This document shows, in pieces, positions 1 through 8,964 of a DNA stretch of 64,000 nt. The stretch comes from Aristaeella hokkaidonensis. Lineage in GTDB: Bacteria; Bacillota; Clostridia; Christensenellales; Aristaeellaceae. The stretch's first letter is position 1, and every line of letters starts with the position of its first letter. The DNA lies in the NCBI RefSeq assembly GCF_018128945.1, contig NZ_CP068393.1, positions 2,976,001 through 3,040,000 of the forward strand, written 5' to 3'. The notes beneath the pieces were generated by a model. It was not told the origin of the DNA. It was given only the letters and a program-made list of their open reading frames with translations, and ran no database searches. The position numbers were made by a program, and so were the translations under genes.

Positions 1-693
1 AACGGCGGCGACCACGGCTATCCCTTTGCCACCAACTTCAACCCGGAGGTTAACCTGCGGGAGGTTTCCGCACCCGGAAGCTATATGGAGAACGGCAAGT
101 GGGTGGAGATTCCCGCGATGAGCATCAAACGGGAATACAACTTCGAGGACGTGGGTCAGAAGGATATGTACCTGCTGCATCATGAGGAGATCGAATCCCT
201 GGCCCAGAACATTCCGGAGGTGAAGCGGATCCGCTTCTTCATGACCTTCGGCCAGAGCTACCTGACCCATATGCGCTGCCTGGAGAACGTGGGCATGCTG
301 TCCACTACTCCCGTGATGTTCGAGGGACACGAGATCGTGCCGATCAAGTTCCTGAAGGCGCTGCTGCCCGATCCGGCCAGCCTGGGTCCGAGAACCCACG
401 GCAAGACCAATATCGGCTGCATCTTCACCGGCAAAAAGGACGGCAAGGAAAAAACCTACTACATCTACAACGTGTGCGACCATCAGGAATGCTATCGTGA
501 GGTGGAAAGCCAGGCGATCAGCTATACCACGGGCGTTCCGGCAATGTGCGGCGCCATGATGCTGCTGACCGGCAAGTGGAACAAGCCCGGTGTGTATACG
601 GTGGAAGAGTTCGATCCCGATCCCTTCCTGGACGCGCTGGACCGCTACGGCCTGCCCCGCAGGGAGAACCATAATCCGGTTCTGGTGGACTGA
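1..693 (+). CDS. Carboxynorspermidine synthase (saccharopine dehydrogenase family), C-terminal part
   Basis: The reading frame is open from the first base, so the gene is cut by the window edge and only the last 230 residues are present. It resembles the C-terminal half of Lys1-like carboxynorspermidine (carboxyspermidine) dehydrogenase, which reductively condenses aspartate semialdehyde with a diamine using NADPH. Segments such as NPEVNLREVSAPG and the region ending in GLPRRENHNPVLVD are typical of this family. The stop codon shares one base (TGATG) with the start of the decarboxylase that performs the next step, so the two are translationally coupled. The pairing with NspC is the main reason for choosing this function over a true saccharopine dehydrogenase. 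Confidence 0.85.
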   Translation, partial: NGGDHGYPFATNFNPEVNLREVSAPGSYMENGKWVEIPAMSIKREYNFEDVGQKDMYLLHHEEIESLAQNIPEVKRIRFFMTFGQSYLTHMRCLENVGMLSTTPVMFEGHEIVPIKFLKALLPDPASLGPRTHGKTNIGCIFTGKKDGKEKTYYIYNVCDHQECYREVESQAISYTTGVPAMCGAMMLLTGKWNKPGVYTVEEFDPDPFLDALDRYGLPRRENHNPVLVD

Positions 694-1895
694 TGAAAAA
701 GAGAGAAGTATTCAAAGGGCTTGCCGGCCGAAACGCGCCGGACTGCTTTGCCCCCCTCCGGACGCCATGCTATGTGATTGATGAAGAACGGCTGAAGGAA
801 AACGGCAGGATCCTGGCCTCGGTGGCGGAACGCACCGGGTGCCGGATCCTGCTTGCCCAGAAAGCCTTCTCCAACTATGATTTCTATCCGCTCCTGGCTC
901 CGTATCTTGCCGGAACTGAGGCCAGCGGCCTGTATGAAGCCCGGCTCGGCGCTGAGGAGATGCCTGGAAAAGAGGTGCACGTCTTCTGTGCCGCCTACCG
1001 GGAGGATGAATTCGAAGAGCTGCTGCGGTATGCGGACCATATCGTGTTCAATTCCGTGAACCAGCTGAAGCGGTTCGGGAAAAGGGCGAAAGACAGCAGA
1101 AAAAGCATCGGGCTGCGGATCAATCCGGAATGCTCCACCCAGGAGGGGCACGAAATCTACGATCCCTGCGCGAAGGGCAGCCGCCTGGGCGTGACGCGGG
1201 AAGCCTGGATCCGGGAAATGACGGAAGAACTGCTGGAACTGCTGGACGGCCTGCATTTCCATACGCTGTGCGAGCAGGACTCCGACGCCCTGGAAACGAC
1301 CCTGGAGGCGGTGGAACGCGGCTTCGGCGACGTGCTGTCCCGGATGAAGTGGCTGAACATGGGCGGCGGACATCACATTACCCGGGAGGATTATGATCTG
1401 CCGCGGCTGGAGAACCTGATCCGCCGGGCACAGGAAAAGTGGCAGCTGCAGGTTTACCTGGAGCCGGGCGAGGCTGTGGCGCTGAACGCGGGCTACCTGG
1501 TTACCACGGTGCTGGACGTGACAGAGAACAGCGGAATCCGGACGGCTGTGCTGGATGTGAGCGCAGCCTGCCATATGCCGGACGTGATTGAAATGCCCTA
1601 TATGCCGCCGCTGATGAACGGCGAAACGGAAGGGGAACTGAAGCATCCGTACCGGCTGGCGGGCCCTACCTGCCTGGCAGGAGACGTGATCGGTGAATAT
1701 GGCTTTGAAGCCGGGGTGAAGCCGGGAGACCGGCTGGTGTTCGGAGATATGGCGATCTATACCACCTGCAAGAACAACACCTTCAACGGGATGCCGCTTC
1801 CGGACATTTACGGGATGGATCGGGACGGGCAGTTTGTGAAACTGACCGCGTTCGGCTACGTGGACTTCAAGGGCAGGCTCGGCAAAAAAGGATAA
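693..1895 (+). CDS. nspC: Carboxynorspermidine decarboxylase
   Basis: This is a 400-residue PLP enzyme of the fold-III (alanine racemase-like) decarboxylase family. It removes CO2 from carboxynorspermidine or carboxyspermidine to give norspermidine or spermidine. Lys57 in LLAQKAFS is the expected PLP-binding lysine. The C-terminal GPTCLAGD motif supplies the active-site Cys and Asp from the partner subunit of the dimer. The length is normal for NspC. It overlaps the upstream dehydrogenase by one base, forming the alternative (carboxy-) polyamine pathway that does not need decarboxylated SAM. Which of the two triamines is made cannot be read from the sequence. Confidence 0.9.
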   Translation: MKKREVFKGLAGRNAPDCFAPLRTPCYVIDEERLKENGRILASVAERTGCRILLAQKAFSNYDFYPLLAPYLAGTEASGLYEARLGAEEMPGKEVHVFCAAYREDEFEELLRYADHIVFNSVNQLKRFGKRAKDSRKSIGLRINPECSTQEGHEIYDPCAKGSRLGVTREAWIREMTEELLELLDGLHFHTLCEQDSDALETTLEAVERGFGDVLSRMKWLNMGGGHHITREDYDLPRLENLIRRAQEKWQLQVYLEPGEAVALNAGYLVTTVLDVTENSGIRTAVLDVSAACHMPDVIEMPYMPPLMNGETEGELKHPYRLAGPTCLAGDVIGEYGFEAGVKPGDRLVFGDMAIYTTCKNNTFNGMPLPDIYGMDRDGQFVKLTAFGYVDFKGRLGKKG

Positions 1896-1941
1896 AAAGT
1901 CTGAAAAAGGCGATTTCTCTGTATACAATCGCATAAACGAA

Positions 1942-1969
1942 TTACAGATCATGGTTTTTATGATACAAT
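1942..1969 (+). promoter_or_regulatory. Candidate promoter for the M3 peptidase
   Basis: TTACAG at 1942-1947 and TACAAT at 1964-1969 are 16 bp apart, and the -10 is preceded by TGA (extended type). They lie 45 bp before the chosen start codon. The -35 is weak, so this is a moderate call. Confidence 0.4.
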
Positions 1970-2013
1970 CCGGGAGGATTCCCAATCCTCTACAGACTGA
2001 AGGAGTAAAAACC

Positions 2014-3720
2014 ATGATTACTTTTCCTGAAATGCCCTATGAACGCCCGGATGCAGAACAGCTGAAAGAACAGTGGAAGAGCCTGACTGAACGCCTGAAG
2101 GCGGCGGCCACTTATGAAGAAGCAAAGGCGGTATTCCTGGAGAAGGATCAGATGGAACGCCATGTGGACACGATGGGCACACTGGCCAGCGTCCGTCATT
2201 CCATTGATACCCGGGACACCTTCTACGATGAAGAAAACAATTTCTGGAACCAGACCTGGCCGGAACTGCAGGAATATGACCAGGCATGGACAGCAGCCAT
2301 GCTGGCATCCCCTTTCCGGGCGGACTTCGCCGCGGAATACGGCGACCTGATGTTTGTCAAGGCGGAGATGGACCTGAAAACCTTCTCCCCGGACATTATT
2401 CCGGAACTGCAGCAGGAAAACGACCTGCGCAACGAATATCAGAAACTGATCGCTTCCGCCCAGATTCCCTTTGAGGGCGGGGTATATACCATTTCCCAGA
2501 TGTCTCCCTTCAAGACCGACGCGGACGACGCAAGACGGCTGGCGGCGTGGAAGGCTGAGGGACAGTGGTACAAGGATCACCAGGACAAGCTGGATGAAAT
2601 TTACGACAAGCTGACGAAGCTGCGGGACGGCATGGGTCGGAAGATGGGCTATGAAGGCTTCACCCAGCTGGGATACTACCGTATGGGACGCAACTGCTAT
2701 ACCAAAGAGGACGTGGAAAAGTTCCGGGCGGCTGTGAGGACTTACCTGGTGCCCGTGGCGGACAGCATCTACCGGGCGCACGCAAAGCGCCTGGGCAAGG
2801 AATACCCCATGAGCTACGCTGACTATGCGCTGGAATTCCGCTCCGGCAATCCGCGGCCCCAGGGGACAGCGGATGATATCCTGGCAGCCGGCAAAAAGTT
2901 CTATGACGAGCTTTCGCCAGAGACCAGCGCGTTCTTCCGGATGATGCTGGAAGGAAAGCTGATGGACGTGCTTTCCACCGAGGGCAAGGAAGGCGGCGGA
3001 TACTGCACTGGCATTATGGACTACGGCGTGCCGTTCATCTTTGCCAACTTCAACGGAACCCAGCATGACGTGGAAGTGGTGACCCATGAAGCGGGCCACG
3101 CCTTCGCGGCCTACATGAACAGAGACCGCGTGCCCATGGGCTACATCTGGCCCAGCATGGAATCCTGCGAGGTGCACTCCATGTCCATGGAATTCCTTGC
3201 CTGGCCCTGGGCGGAAAACTTCTTCGGGGATGATACCCGGAAGTTCCTCTACAGCCACCTGGCCGGCGCCCTGACCTTTATTCCCTACGGGACGATGGTG
3301 GACCATTTCCAGCACCTGGTGTATGAGAATCCGGGCTGGACGCCCCGTGAACGGCACAATGCCTGGAAGGAACTTTCCGCGATTTACACTCCCTGGGCCC
3401 GGCTGGACGGGGATATTCCCTTTTACGGAGACGGAGAAGCCTGGCAGCGGCAGAGTCATATCTATGCCAGCCCGTTCTATTACATTGACTACTGCCTGGC
3501 GCAGACTGTTTCGCTGGAAATCTGGGCGATGCTCCAGGAAAGCAGGGAGAAGGCCTGGAAGCACTATATGGCCTATACCAGGCAGGGCGGAAGCCGCACC
3601 TTTACCGAGCTGCTGGCGAATGCCGGACTGGTCAGCCCCTTTGATGAGGAGTGTCTGAAGACGGTCTGCAGCACAGCGAAGAACTGGCTGGAAAACTACG
3701 ACATGACCGGAATTGAGTAA
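2014..3720 (+). CDS. M3 family oligoendopeptidase (PepF-like)
   Basis: A 568-residue cytosolic zinc metallopeptidase of the thimet/oligoendopeptidase F family, which cleaves short peptides. The zinc motif HEAGH lies at residues 358-362, with the downstream Glu supplied by the SMESCEVHSMSMEF segment. The frame stays open upstream to 1951. I chose ATG 2014 because GAAGGAG sits 7-10 bp before it and because the probable -10 box lies between the two candidate starts. The gene stands alone, with a NUDIX gene 24 bp downstream. The substrate is unknown; growth on peptides or turnover of internal peptides is the usual role. Confidence 0.9.
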   Translation: MITFPEMPYERPDAEQLKEQWKSLTERLKAAATYEEAKAVFLEKDQMERHVDTMGTLASVRHSIDTRDTFYDEENNFWNQTWPELQEYDQAWTAAMLASPFRADFAAEYGDLMFVKAEMDLKTFSPDIIPELQQENDLRNEYQKLIASAQIPFEGGVYTISQMSPFKTDADDARRLAAWKAEGQWYKDHQDKLDEIYDKLTKLRDGMGRKMGYEGFTQLGYYRMGRNCYTKEDVEKFRAAVRTYLVPVADSIYRAHAKRLGKEYPMSYADYALEFRSGNPRPQGTADDILAAGKKFYDELSPETSAFFRMMLEGKLMDVLSTEGKEGGGYCTGIMDYGVPFIFANFNGTQHDVEVVTHEAGHAFAAYMNRDRVPMGYIWPSMESCEVHSMSMEFLAWPWAENFFGDDTRKFLYSHLAGALTFIPYGTMVDHFQHLVYENPGWTPRERHNAWKELSAIYTPWARLDGDIPFYGDGEAWQRQSHIYASPFYYIDYCLAQTVSLEIWAMLQESREKAWKHYMAYTRQGGSRTFTELLANAGLVSPFDEECLKTVCSTAKNWLENYDMTGIE

Positions 3721-3744
3721 ACAAGCAGAAGGCAGGATACAGGA

Positions 3745-4140
3745 ATGAAAACCATTCAGGTGGTGGCAGCGCTGATCTTCCATGAGGGAAAGCTTTTTGC
3801 CACGCAGCGGGGATACGGCGCCTGGCGGGACTACTGGGAGTTTCCCGGCGGGAAAATCGAGCCCGGGGAAACACCGGAGGAAGCATTGGTCCGGGAAATC
3901 CGGGAGGAACTGGACACCGGGATCACCGTGCTTTCCCACGTCTGTGACGTGGAGTACGACTATCCCGAGTTCCACCTTTCCATGCAGTGTTTCCGGTGCG
4001 AAATCACCTCCGGGGAACCGAAACTGCTGGAGCATGAAGCCGCAAAATGGCTGGGCAGGGAAGAACTGGATACGGTGGACTGGCTGCCCGCGGACTGGAA
4101 TATCCTGCCGGATATAAAGGAAAACTGGCCGGCTGAATAA
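3745..4140 (+). CDS. NUDIX hydrolase, MutT/CTP pyrophosphohydrolase-like
   Basis: A 131-residue single-domain NUDIX protein. The Nudix box begins at GGKIEPGE and ends at REIREELD, with all the metal-binding glutamates present, and is preceded by YWEFPGG as in MutT-type enzymes. The family hydrolyses (d)NTPs such as 8-oxo-dGTP or 5-methyl-CTP to the monophosphate, cleaning the nucleotide pool. It follows the peptidase by 24 bp and precedes the acetyltransferase by 45 bp, so all three may share a transcript. The precise nucleotide is not predictable. Confidence 0.85.
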   Translation: MKTIQVVAALIFHEGKLFATQRGYGAWRDYWEFPGGKIEPGETPEEALVREIREELDTGITVLSHVCDVEYDYPEFHLSMQCFRCEITSGEPKLLEHEAAKWLGREELDTVDWLPADWNILPDIKENWPAE

Positions 4141-4185
4141 AAGACCGGCCTGGAATAAGAGAAACACACAACAGGAGAAAAAAGA

Positions 4186-5358
4186 ATGGAAGTACGTCTA
4201 CTGAAACCGGAAGAACATTTTGAGGCGAACCTGATTTCCACCGTGGCTTTCCATATGAAGATGGAAGATCCGGAGAAGAACCGGGAGGAGAGCCTGAAGA
4301 GCCAGGATGAGGACTGGGGTGCATTTTCCGAAGACGGAAAAGTGATGGCCCGGATTATCAATAACCACTATGAAACGCGCCTGGACGGGCAGCGGGTCCG
4401 GAACGGCGGAATCGGCGCTGTGTCCACGCTGCCGGAATACCGGAACACCGGCGCCGTGAAGGCGATCTTCGAAAAGCTGATTCCGGAAGCTTACCGGAAC
4501 GGGGAGATTATCTCCGCCCTGTATCCCTTTAACCACGCGTTTTACCGTAAGTTCGGCTATGAAACCGTCCGGTGGCAGGATCATTACGAGTTTGTACCGG
4601 CCGTGCTGAGCGGCTACCGCTTTTCCGGGGACGCGGAACTGTGGAAGCCCGGTGATCCGGTAAGCGAGTATACAGCCCTGTACAACCGGTTTGCGGACAG
4701 CTTCAACCTGGCCATGTACCGGGATGACAAAATGATGCTGGATCTCATCAAGGGAGAATACTATAAGGACCGGAAGTTCTGCTACCTGCTTAAGGAAAAC
4801 GGAAAAACCGTGGCTTACCTGATCTTCCAGGATGTACGTAATGATCCGGCGGCGATCCTGACTGTGAAGGACATCGCCTGGGACGGCAAAGCAGGATTCT
4901 ACGCGATCCTGGGCTTCCTGGCCCGTTTCACCGCGGACTACGGCACTATCCGCCTGTTCCTGCCTTCCTGCCTGCAGCTGCTTTCCGTGATCCAGACACC
5001 CCGGGCTTACGATATCCAGCAGACGGCTACCCAGAGTTATATGGTCCGGGCGATGAACGTGAAGCGGATTCTGGAGATCATCAAAAAACCGGATGACAGC
5101 CAGTTTGTCATCCGGGTGGAAGGCGACGCGCTGATTCCTGAAAACAACGGAACCTGGAAAGTCTGCGGAAACAGCATTGAACAGACAGAAGAGACGCCGG
5201 ACCTGACGGTTTCCATCCAGGCCTTCGGCCAGATGGCAGTCGGCGCGGTAAGCCTGGCGGAAGCAATGTACCGGCCGGACGTGACAGTGTCCGGCAACGA
5301 AGCGGTACTTGAAAAGGTGTTTGTACGCAAACCCATCCTGGTGGAGGATCATTTCTGA
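4186..5358 (+). CDS. Eis-like GNAT N-acetyltransferase with SCP2-type C-terminus
   Basis: A 390-residue protein with the architecture of the Eis family: an N-terminal GNAT domain (roughly 1-140, with the acetyl-CoA region around RNGGIGAVSTLPEYRNTGAVKAI), a second degenerate GNAT domain (about 150-280) and a C-terminal sterol-carrier-like domain (about 290-390). Eis proteins form hexamers and acetylate amines, including aminoglycosides and lysines of proteins or peptides. The start has AGGAG 9 bp upstream. Nothing in the neighbourhood shows the substrate. It converges with the glycosylase gene on the other strand only 10 bp away. Confidence 0.85.
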   Translation: MEVRLLKPEEHFEANLISTVAFHMKMEDPEKNREESLKSQDEDWGAFSEDGKVMARIINNHYETRLDGQRVRNGGIGAVSTLPEYRNTGAVKAIFEKLIPEAYRNGEIISALYPFNHAFYRKFGYETVRWQDHYEFVPAVLSGYRFSGDAELWKPGDPVSEYTALYNRFADSFNLAMYRDDKMMLDLIKGEYYKDRKFCYLLKENGKTVAYLIFQDVRNDPAAILTVKDIAWDGKAGFYAILGFLARFTADYGTIRLFLPSCLQLLSVIQTPRAYDIQQTATQSYMVRAMNVKRILEIIKKPDDSQFVIRVEGDALIPENNGTWKVCGNSIEQTEETPDLTVSIQAFGQMAVGAVSLAEAMYRPDVTVSGNEAVLEKVFVRKPILVEDHF

Positions 5359-5368
5359 TCCGTCCGGA

Positions 5369-5863
5369 TTATTCCTTCAGGACAGCCCAGGCGGCGGTCA
5401 GCTTTTCCAGAGACCACTGGGCATTGGCCGGACTGGTGGAGGGAAGGCAGACGGCCTCCCTTCCCAGGGCGGGAAGAATATACCTGTTATACATTTCATG
5501 GGATTTCCGTCCGTTGCAGTAAATCCGCTCAATCGGACAGGAATCCAGGATGATCCTGAGATCATTGGCCCGGACATCCCGGATGCTGGCATCCGAGGAA
5601 CCGGTGATGACGCAGCTGGCGATGGAATCCCAGAGCGCCAGGCCATGACTCAGGATCAGTTCTTTTTTCTCGGGAATGGCTGCCGGTACCGGCCGGTCAA
5701 ACAGAGCGGCGATTACTTTCCAGAACCGGTTCTGCGGATGACCGTAAAAAAAGTTCTGCTCCCTGGATTTTACCGAAGGAAAGGAACCCAGGATCAGGAT
5801 CCGGCTTTCCGGACAGAAAAGCGGCCCGAAGGGATGCTGGATTCTTTGCTCCTGTGCGCTCAT
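5369..5863 (-). CDS. DNA-deoxyinosine glycosylase (uracil-DNA glycosylase superfamily)
   Basis: A 164-residue member of the single-domain UDG superfamily group that removes hypoxanthine (deaminated adenine) and sometimes uracil from DNA. The signature at the N-terminus is GSFPS followed by YGHPQNRFW, and a STSPAN segment occupies the usual second motif near the C-terminus. The frame extends further upstream, but I start at ATG 5863 because AGGGGG lies just before it and because a promoter (-10 at 5898-5903) sits inside the longer version. It is divergent from a type-4 uracil-DNA glycosylase; together they cover deaminated A and C. Confidence 0.85.
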   Translation of the reverse strand: MSAQEQRIQHPFGPLFCPESRILILGSFPSVKSREQNFFYGHPQNRFWKVIAALFDRPVPAAIPEKKELILSHGLALWDSIASCVITGSSDASIRDVRANDLRIILDSCPIERIYCNGRKSHEMYNRYILPALGREAVCLPSTSPANAQWSLEKLTAAWAVLKE

Positions 5864-5897
5864 CTGGTATGTCCCCCTGTCTTTTTCTGACAGGACG

Positions 5898-5923
5898 AGT
5901 ATAGCATACGGGAAGGATGTCAA
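5898..5923 (-). promoter_or_regulatory. Promoter of the deoxyinosine glycosylase gene
   Basis: On the minus strand TTGACA (5923-5918) and an extended -10 TGCTATACT (TATACT at 5903-5898) are only 14 bp apart, which is short. The extended TGC before the -10 may compensate. Confidence 0.45.
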
Positions 5924-5947
5924 CAAGGAAGACCCGGCGGGCGTCGC

Positions 5948-5976
5948 TTGTTGCGGCCTTTTTCCTGTGCTATACT
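5948..5976 (+). promoter_or_regulatory. Promoter of the type-4 UDG gene
   Basis: TTGTTG at 5948-5953, 17 bp spacer, TATACT at 5971-5976 with TGC directly before it (extended -10). It lies 43 bp before the start codon and is back to back with the promoter of the divergent glycosylase. Confidence 0.6.
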
Positions 5977-6018
5977 TTGTACAATCAGAACACAAACCCG
6001 GAACAGGGAGGTTGTATC

Positions 6019-6618
6019 ATGCCGGAGATCACCTGGGAACTGTTTGATAAGCAGGTGGCGGAATGCAGGCTCTGCCCCCTTTGCCAGCATATCCTGCACA
6101 AGGTTCCCGGACAGGGAGACCGGCAGTCGCCGCTGATGTTCATCGGCGAGGGTCCGGGACAGACAGAGGATGAGGAAGGCCTCGCCTTTGTCGGCGCGGC
6201 GGGACAGCTGCTGACGAAAATGCTGGAAGCGATCCAGCTGCCCCGGGACCGGGTATATATCTGCAATATTGTGAAATGCCGTCCGCCCCACAACCGGGTG
6301 CCGACGCCGGAGGAAGCGGAGGCCTGCCGGATCCACCTGCGGATGCAGACCTGGCTGATCCGGCCGAAGGTGATCGTGCTGCTGGGGAGTACCGCGGCCC
6401 GGAATGTGCTTGATCCGGAAATCCGTATTACCCGGGAACGGGGAAAGTGGACGGAACGGAAAGGCGTATGGATGATGCCGACCTACCATCCGTCGGCACT
6501 GCTCCGCGATCCCGACAAGAAGAAGGAAGCCTGGGAGGATATGAAAAGCCTCCGGAACAAACTGATCGAACTGGGATTGTACCAGGATCTTTATTCCGGA
6601 GGGGAAAAGGAACTTTGA
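6019..6618 (+). CDS. Type-4 (Fe-S) uracil-DNA glycosylase
   Basis: A 199-residue family-4 UDG that excises uracil from DNA to begin base-excision repair. Four cysteines typical of the [4Fe-4S] cluster are present: C16 and C19 in ECRLCPLC, and the pair in VKCRPP and EAEAC spaced 15 residues apart. The active-site motifs GEGPGQTEDEEG and HPSALLRDP are intact. I start at ATG 6019, which has GGGAGG 8 bp upstream; the longer frame includes the promoter. A hairpin terminator follows directly. The pairing with the divergent deoxyinosine glycosylase suggests a small deamination-repair locus. Confidence 0.9.
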   Translation: MPEITWELFDKQVAECRLCPLCQHILHKVPGQGDRQSPLMFIGEGPGQTEDEEGLAFVGAAGQLLTKMLEAIQLPRDRVYICNIVKCRPPHNRVPTPEEAEACRIHLRMQTWLIRPKVIVLLGSTAARNVLDPEIRITRERGKWTERKGVWMMPTYHPSALLRDPDKKKEAWEDMKSLRNKLIELGLYQDLYSGGEKEL

Positions 6619-6623
6619 AGATG

Positions 6624-6656
6624 AGATATCCGGCGGATTACCGGATATCTTTTTTG
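6624..6656 (+). terminator. Rho-independent terminator after the type-4 UDG gene
   Basis: Stem AGATATCCGG / CCGGATATCT (6624-6633 with 6641-6650) is followed by a run of six or seven T. It overlaps the 3' end of the convergent permease gene. Confidence 0.8.
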
Positions 6657-7423
6657 TTGTATTTCCAGTAGGCCAGGGCGACGCCGATGACGGAAACCGC
6701 AAGGCCGATCAGCAGCTTGCAGCCGTCCAGGGCGCCTTTGTTGAAAATCTCCGAGCCGTCGGCATAACCGAAGGGAGTAATGTACTTCAGCACATCCGCC
6801 TTGCTGGTCAGGTTGCCGATGATATTCATGAAATACAGGGCGATGGCCAGTCCAAGCCCGATGCCGATACCGCCCTTCCACAGGAAGGCGGAGATGCCGA
6901 AGCAGACACAGGCCAGTTCCACCTGCAGCAGGAAGTAGGCTGTATGCAGCAGTGTAACCTCTTTCCACGGAACAGGCTCGCCGATGACGGCGATGGAACC
7001 GACAGCCATAAGCCAGACGGCAACGTTCAGGATCAGGATCTGAATCAGGACGGCGATGAGCTTGGCAGTGATGATTTCAGTGCGGCGCAGGGGATGCGTC
7101 AGCAGGAATTCCGCGGTGCCGTTCTTCTCTTCGATCGCCAGGGCGGCAATGCCGATCAGTGCGGCAAACAGCGCGCCGCCGATGCCGAGGATGTTGCCGC
7201 ATTCAATACCGTAGAAGCCCTTCAGGGAGCCGAAGTCCAGCGTGTCCAGCCCGAAGGCGGAGGAGAACATGCCCATGGAGGAGAAGATGGAGCTGATGCT
7301 GTTCATCTGGCTCTTCATTTCGGGGTACATAAACAGGCAGATTACGATAAACGCGCCGATGGACAGCGTCCAGATCAGAAGCGCTTTCCAGGCCTGCTTC
7401 AATTCATGACGGATCAGGGTCAT
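6638..7423 (-). CDS. ABC-2 type transporter permease
   Basis: A 261-residue membrane protein with about six hydrophobic segments and the organisation of ABC-2 permeases (N-terminal TM after LIWTLSIGAF, a periplasmic or cytoplasmic loop, then paired helices to the C-terminus). It overlaps the ATP-binding gene by 4 bp, and both lie downstream of a tetR gene. Such tripartite loci usually export a drug, peptide or lipid and are induced when the TetR ligand is present. The substrate is unknown. Confidence 0.85.
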   Translation of the reverse strand: MTLIRHELKQAWKALLIWTLSIGAFIVICLFMYPEMKSQMNSISSIFSSMGMFSSAFGLDTLDFGSLKGFYGIECGNILGIGGALFAALIGIAALAIEEKNGTAEFLLTHPLRRTEIITAKLIAVLIQILILNVAVWLMAVGSIAVIGEPVPWKEVTLLHTAYFLLQVELACVCFGISAFLWKGGIGIGLGLAIALYFMNIIGNLTSKADVLKYITPFGYADGSEIFNKGALDGCKLLIGLAVSVIGVALAYWKYNKKDIR

Positions 7424-8307
7424 GCCTGGTCACCGCCTTTCTCATAAAAATGGAGGACAATTTCTTCCAGATCCGGCTCCGCAACAGTCAGCTCGCGGAT
7501 ATCTGCGGCGGCCAGCGTACGGACCAGCTGATTCATATCCCCGTTGTAGAGGAAGCTGACTGCGCCGTCCGCTTCCTTCCAGTCCCGGGCTTCAGGCAGG
7601 GCGTCCGGTTTCAGGCTGCCCCGAAGGGTAACGCGGCGGGCACCGGTTTTGGCCAGCTTTTCCACGCTGTCGCAGGCGATAATCTTTCCCTCGCGGATAA
7701 CAGCCGCCCGGCTGCAGTAACGCTGTATTTCAGACAGGATATGGCTGGAAAGGAATACGGTGGCTCCCTTCCGGTTATGCTCCTGGAGAATGCTGAAGAA
7801 TTCGTGCTGCATCAGGGGATCCAGGCCGCCGGTAGGCTCGTCCAGGATCAGCAGCTCCGGATCGTGCTGCAGAGCGCAGACGATGCCGACTTTTTTCCGG
7901 TTGCCGAAGGACAGGTCTTCCACCTTCCTGTCCCGATCCAGCTGCAAGCGTTCACAAAGTTCCGCCGATGCGGCGCTGCAGTCTTTCCGGCGCAGATCCG
8001 CGGACAGTTTCAGCATATCCCGGACCTTCATGCCGTTATAGAAGGCGGTATCTGAGGGCAGGTATCCGACCCGCTCCAGAATGGCCTTTTTGTTTTTGAT
8101 GATATCCATGCCAAGTACCTGTCCCTTGCCGGCGGTCGGTGAGATCAGCCCCAGCAGGGTGCGGATGGTAGTGGATTTTCCGGCGCCGTTGGGGCCGATA
8201 AACCCGAAGAACTCGCCGGGGGCAACTGCCAGGTCCAGGCCGTCAATGCCCCGGGCTTTGCCGTAGTACTTGGTCAGGTTTTCAGCGAAGATTGCTTTGC
8301 TTTCCAA
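7420..8307 (-). CDS. ABC transporter ATP-binding protein
   Basis: A 295-residue ABC-2 exporter ATPase. The Walker A GPNGAGKST, signature LSFGNRKKVG and Walker B LLILDEPTGGLDP are all intact; the signature is of the LSxGxxxK form common in CcmA/drug-exporter ATPases. The last 90 residues after the helical domain form the usual regulatory tail of this group. It is translationally coupled to the permease and lies 29 bp downstream of the tetR gene, so all three are one operon. Confidence 0.9.
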   Translation of the reverse strand: MESKAIFAENLTKYYGKARGIDGLDLAVAPGEFFGFIGPNGAGKSTTIRTLLGLISPTAGKGQVLGMDIIKNKKAILERVGYLPSDTAFYNGMKVRDMLKLSADLRRKDCSAASAELCERLQLDRDRKVEDLSFGNRKKVGIVCALQHDPELLILDEPTGGLDPLMQHEFFSILQEHNRKGATVFLSSHILSEIQRYCSRAAVIREGKIIACDSVEKLAKTGARRVTLRGSLKPDALPEARDWKEADGAVSFLYNGDMNQLVRTLAAADIRELTVAEPDLEEIVLHFYEKGGDQA

Positions 8308-8336
8308 TTGACTCCCTCTTTTCGTCGAATGTCGGT

Positions 8337-8948
8337 TTACTCTTTCCGTTTATACAGGTTTTTCCAGAAGGCCATCAGCTTCCTGAAATCCTTCTCCACT
8401 TGATCGATATCAATATCGCCCTGCTGCAGCATTTCCCAGAGATAGCCTTCCGCGGCCCAGTACATCTCCCGGTACATCATCGGAATGTCCAGCCCGGAGA
8501 TGAACTGATCCGGTTCCAGGTTTAACCGGATTTTATCGGCCTTCAGGTTATAGTGACGGTGGTAGCTTTCCTGAATTGCGGAACAGACTTCCGGATCTTT
8601 TTCGTAGAACGCCTTGATGCTGAAATTGCTCATGTCCGGATAGAGGCGGATGATTTCCAGCTTGGCGATGGTTCCGAGCTCCATGGCATCGAACAGATCC
8701 GTTTTGTCATAGCAGCCGTACCGGGTCAGGTACTCGATGGTTGTCTCGGCGCTTTTCTCCCAGAGATAAAGGTACAGCTCCTTTTTGTTGTGAAAATAGT
8801 GAAACAGCAGGGCTTTGCTGATGCCCGCCGCCCCGGCGATTTCACTCATGGGGCTGTTCTTGTAGGAATTCCGGGAGAAAACCCGGTAACCCGCGTTGAG
8901 GATTGCCTGCTGCTTTTCTGCAGGCAGGGAAAAGAACTTATCGTTCAT
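8337..8948 (-). CDS. TetR/AcrR family transcriptional regulator
   Basis: A 203-residue repressor with an N-terminal helix-turn-helix (about residues 10-55, including AILNAGYRVFSRNSYKNSPMSEIAGAAGISKALLFHYF-type segments) and a ligand-binding C-terminal domain. A longer frame starts at 8990, but ATG 8948 follows GGAGG at proper distance and leaves the promoter and operator outside the gene. It is first in an operon with the ABC exporter and almost certainly represses that operon and itself; see the palindrome at 8965-8981. Confidence 0.9.
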   Translation of the reverse strand: MNDKFFSLPAEKQQAILNAGYRVFSRNSYKNSPMSEIAGAAGISKALLFHYFHNKKELYLYLWEKSAETTIEYLTRYGCYDKTDLFDAMELGTIAKLEIIRLYPDMSNFSIKAFYEKDPEVCSAIQESYHRHYNLKADKIRLNLEPDQFISGLDIPMMYREMYWAAEGYLWEMLQQGDIDIDQVEKDFRKLMAFWKNLYKRKE

Positions 8949-8964
8949 AGGCGGTGCACCTCCG

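Noticed and set aside
1990..4167. A 725-codon open frame on the minus strand
   Set aside because: It lies wholly opposite the M3 peptidase and NUDIX genes, has no ribosome binding site or recognisable motif, and reflects the GC-rich codon pattern of the real genes.
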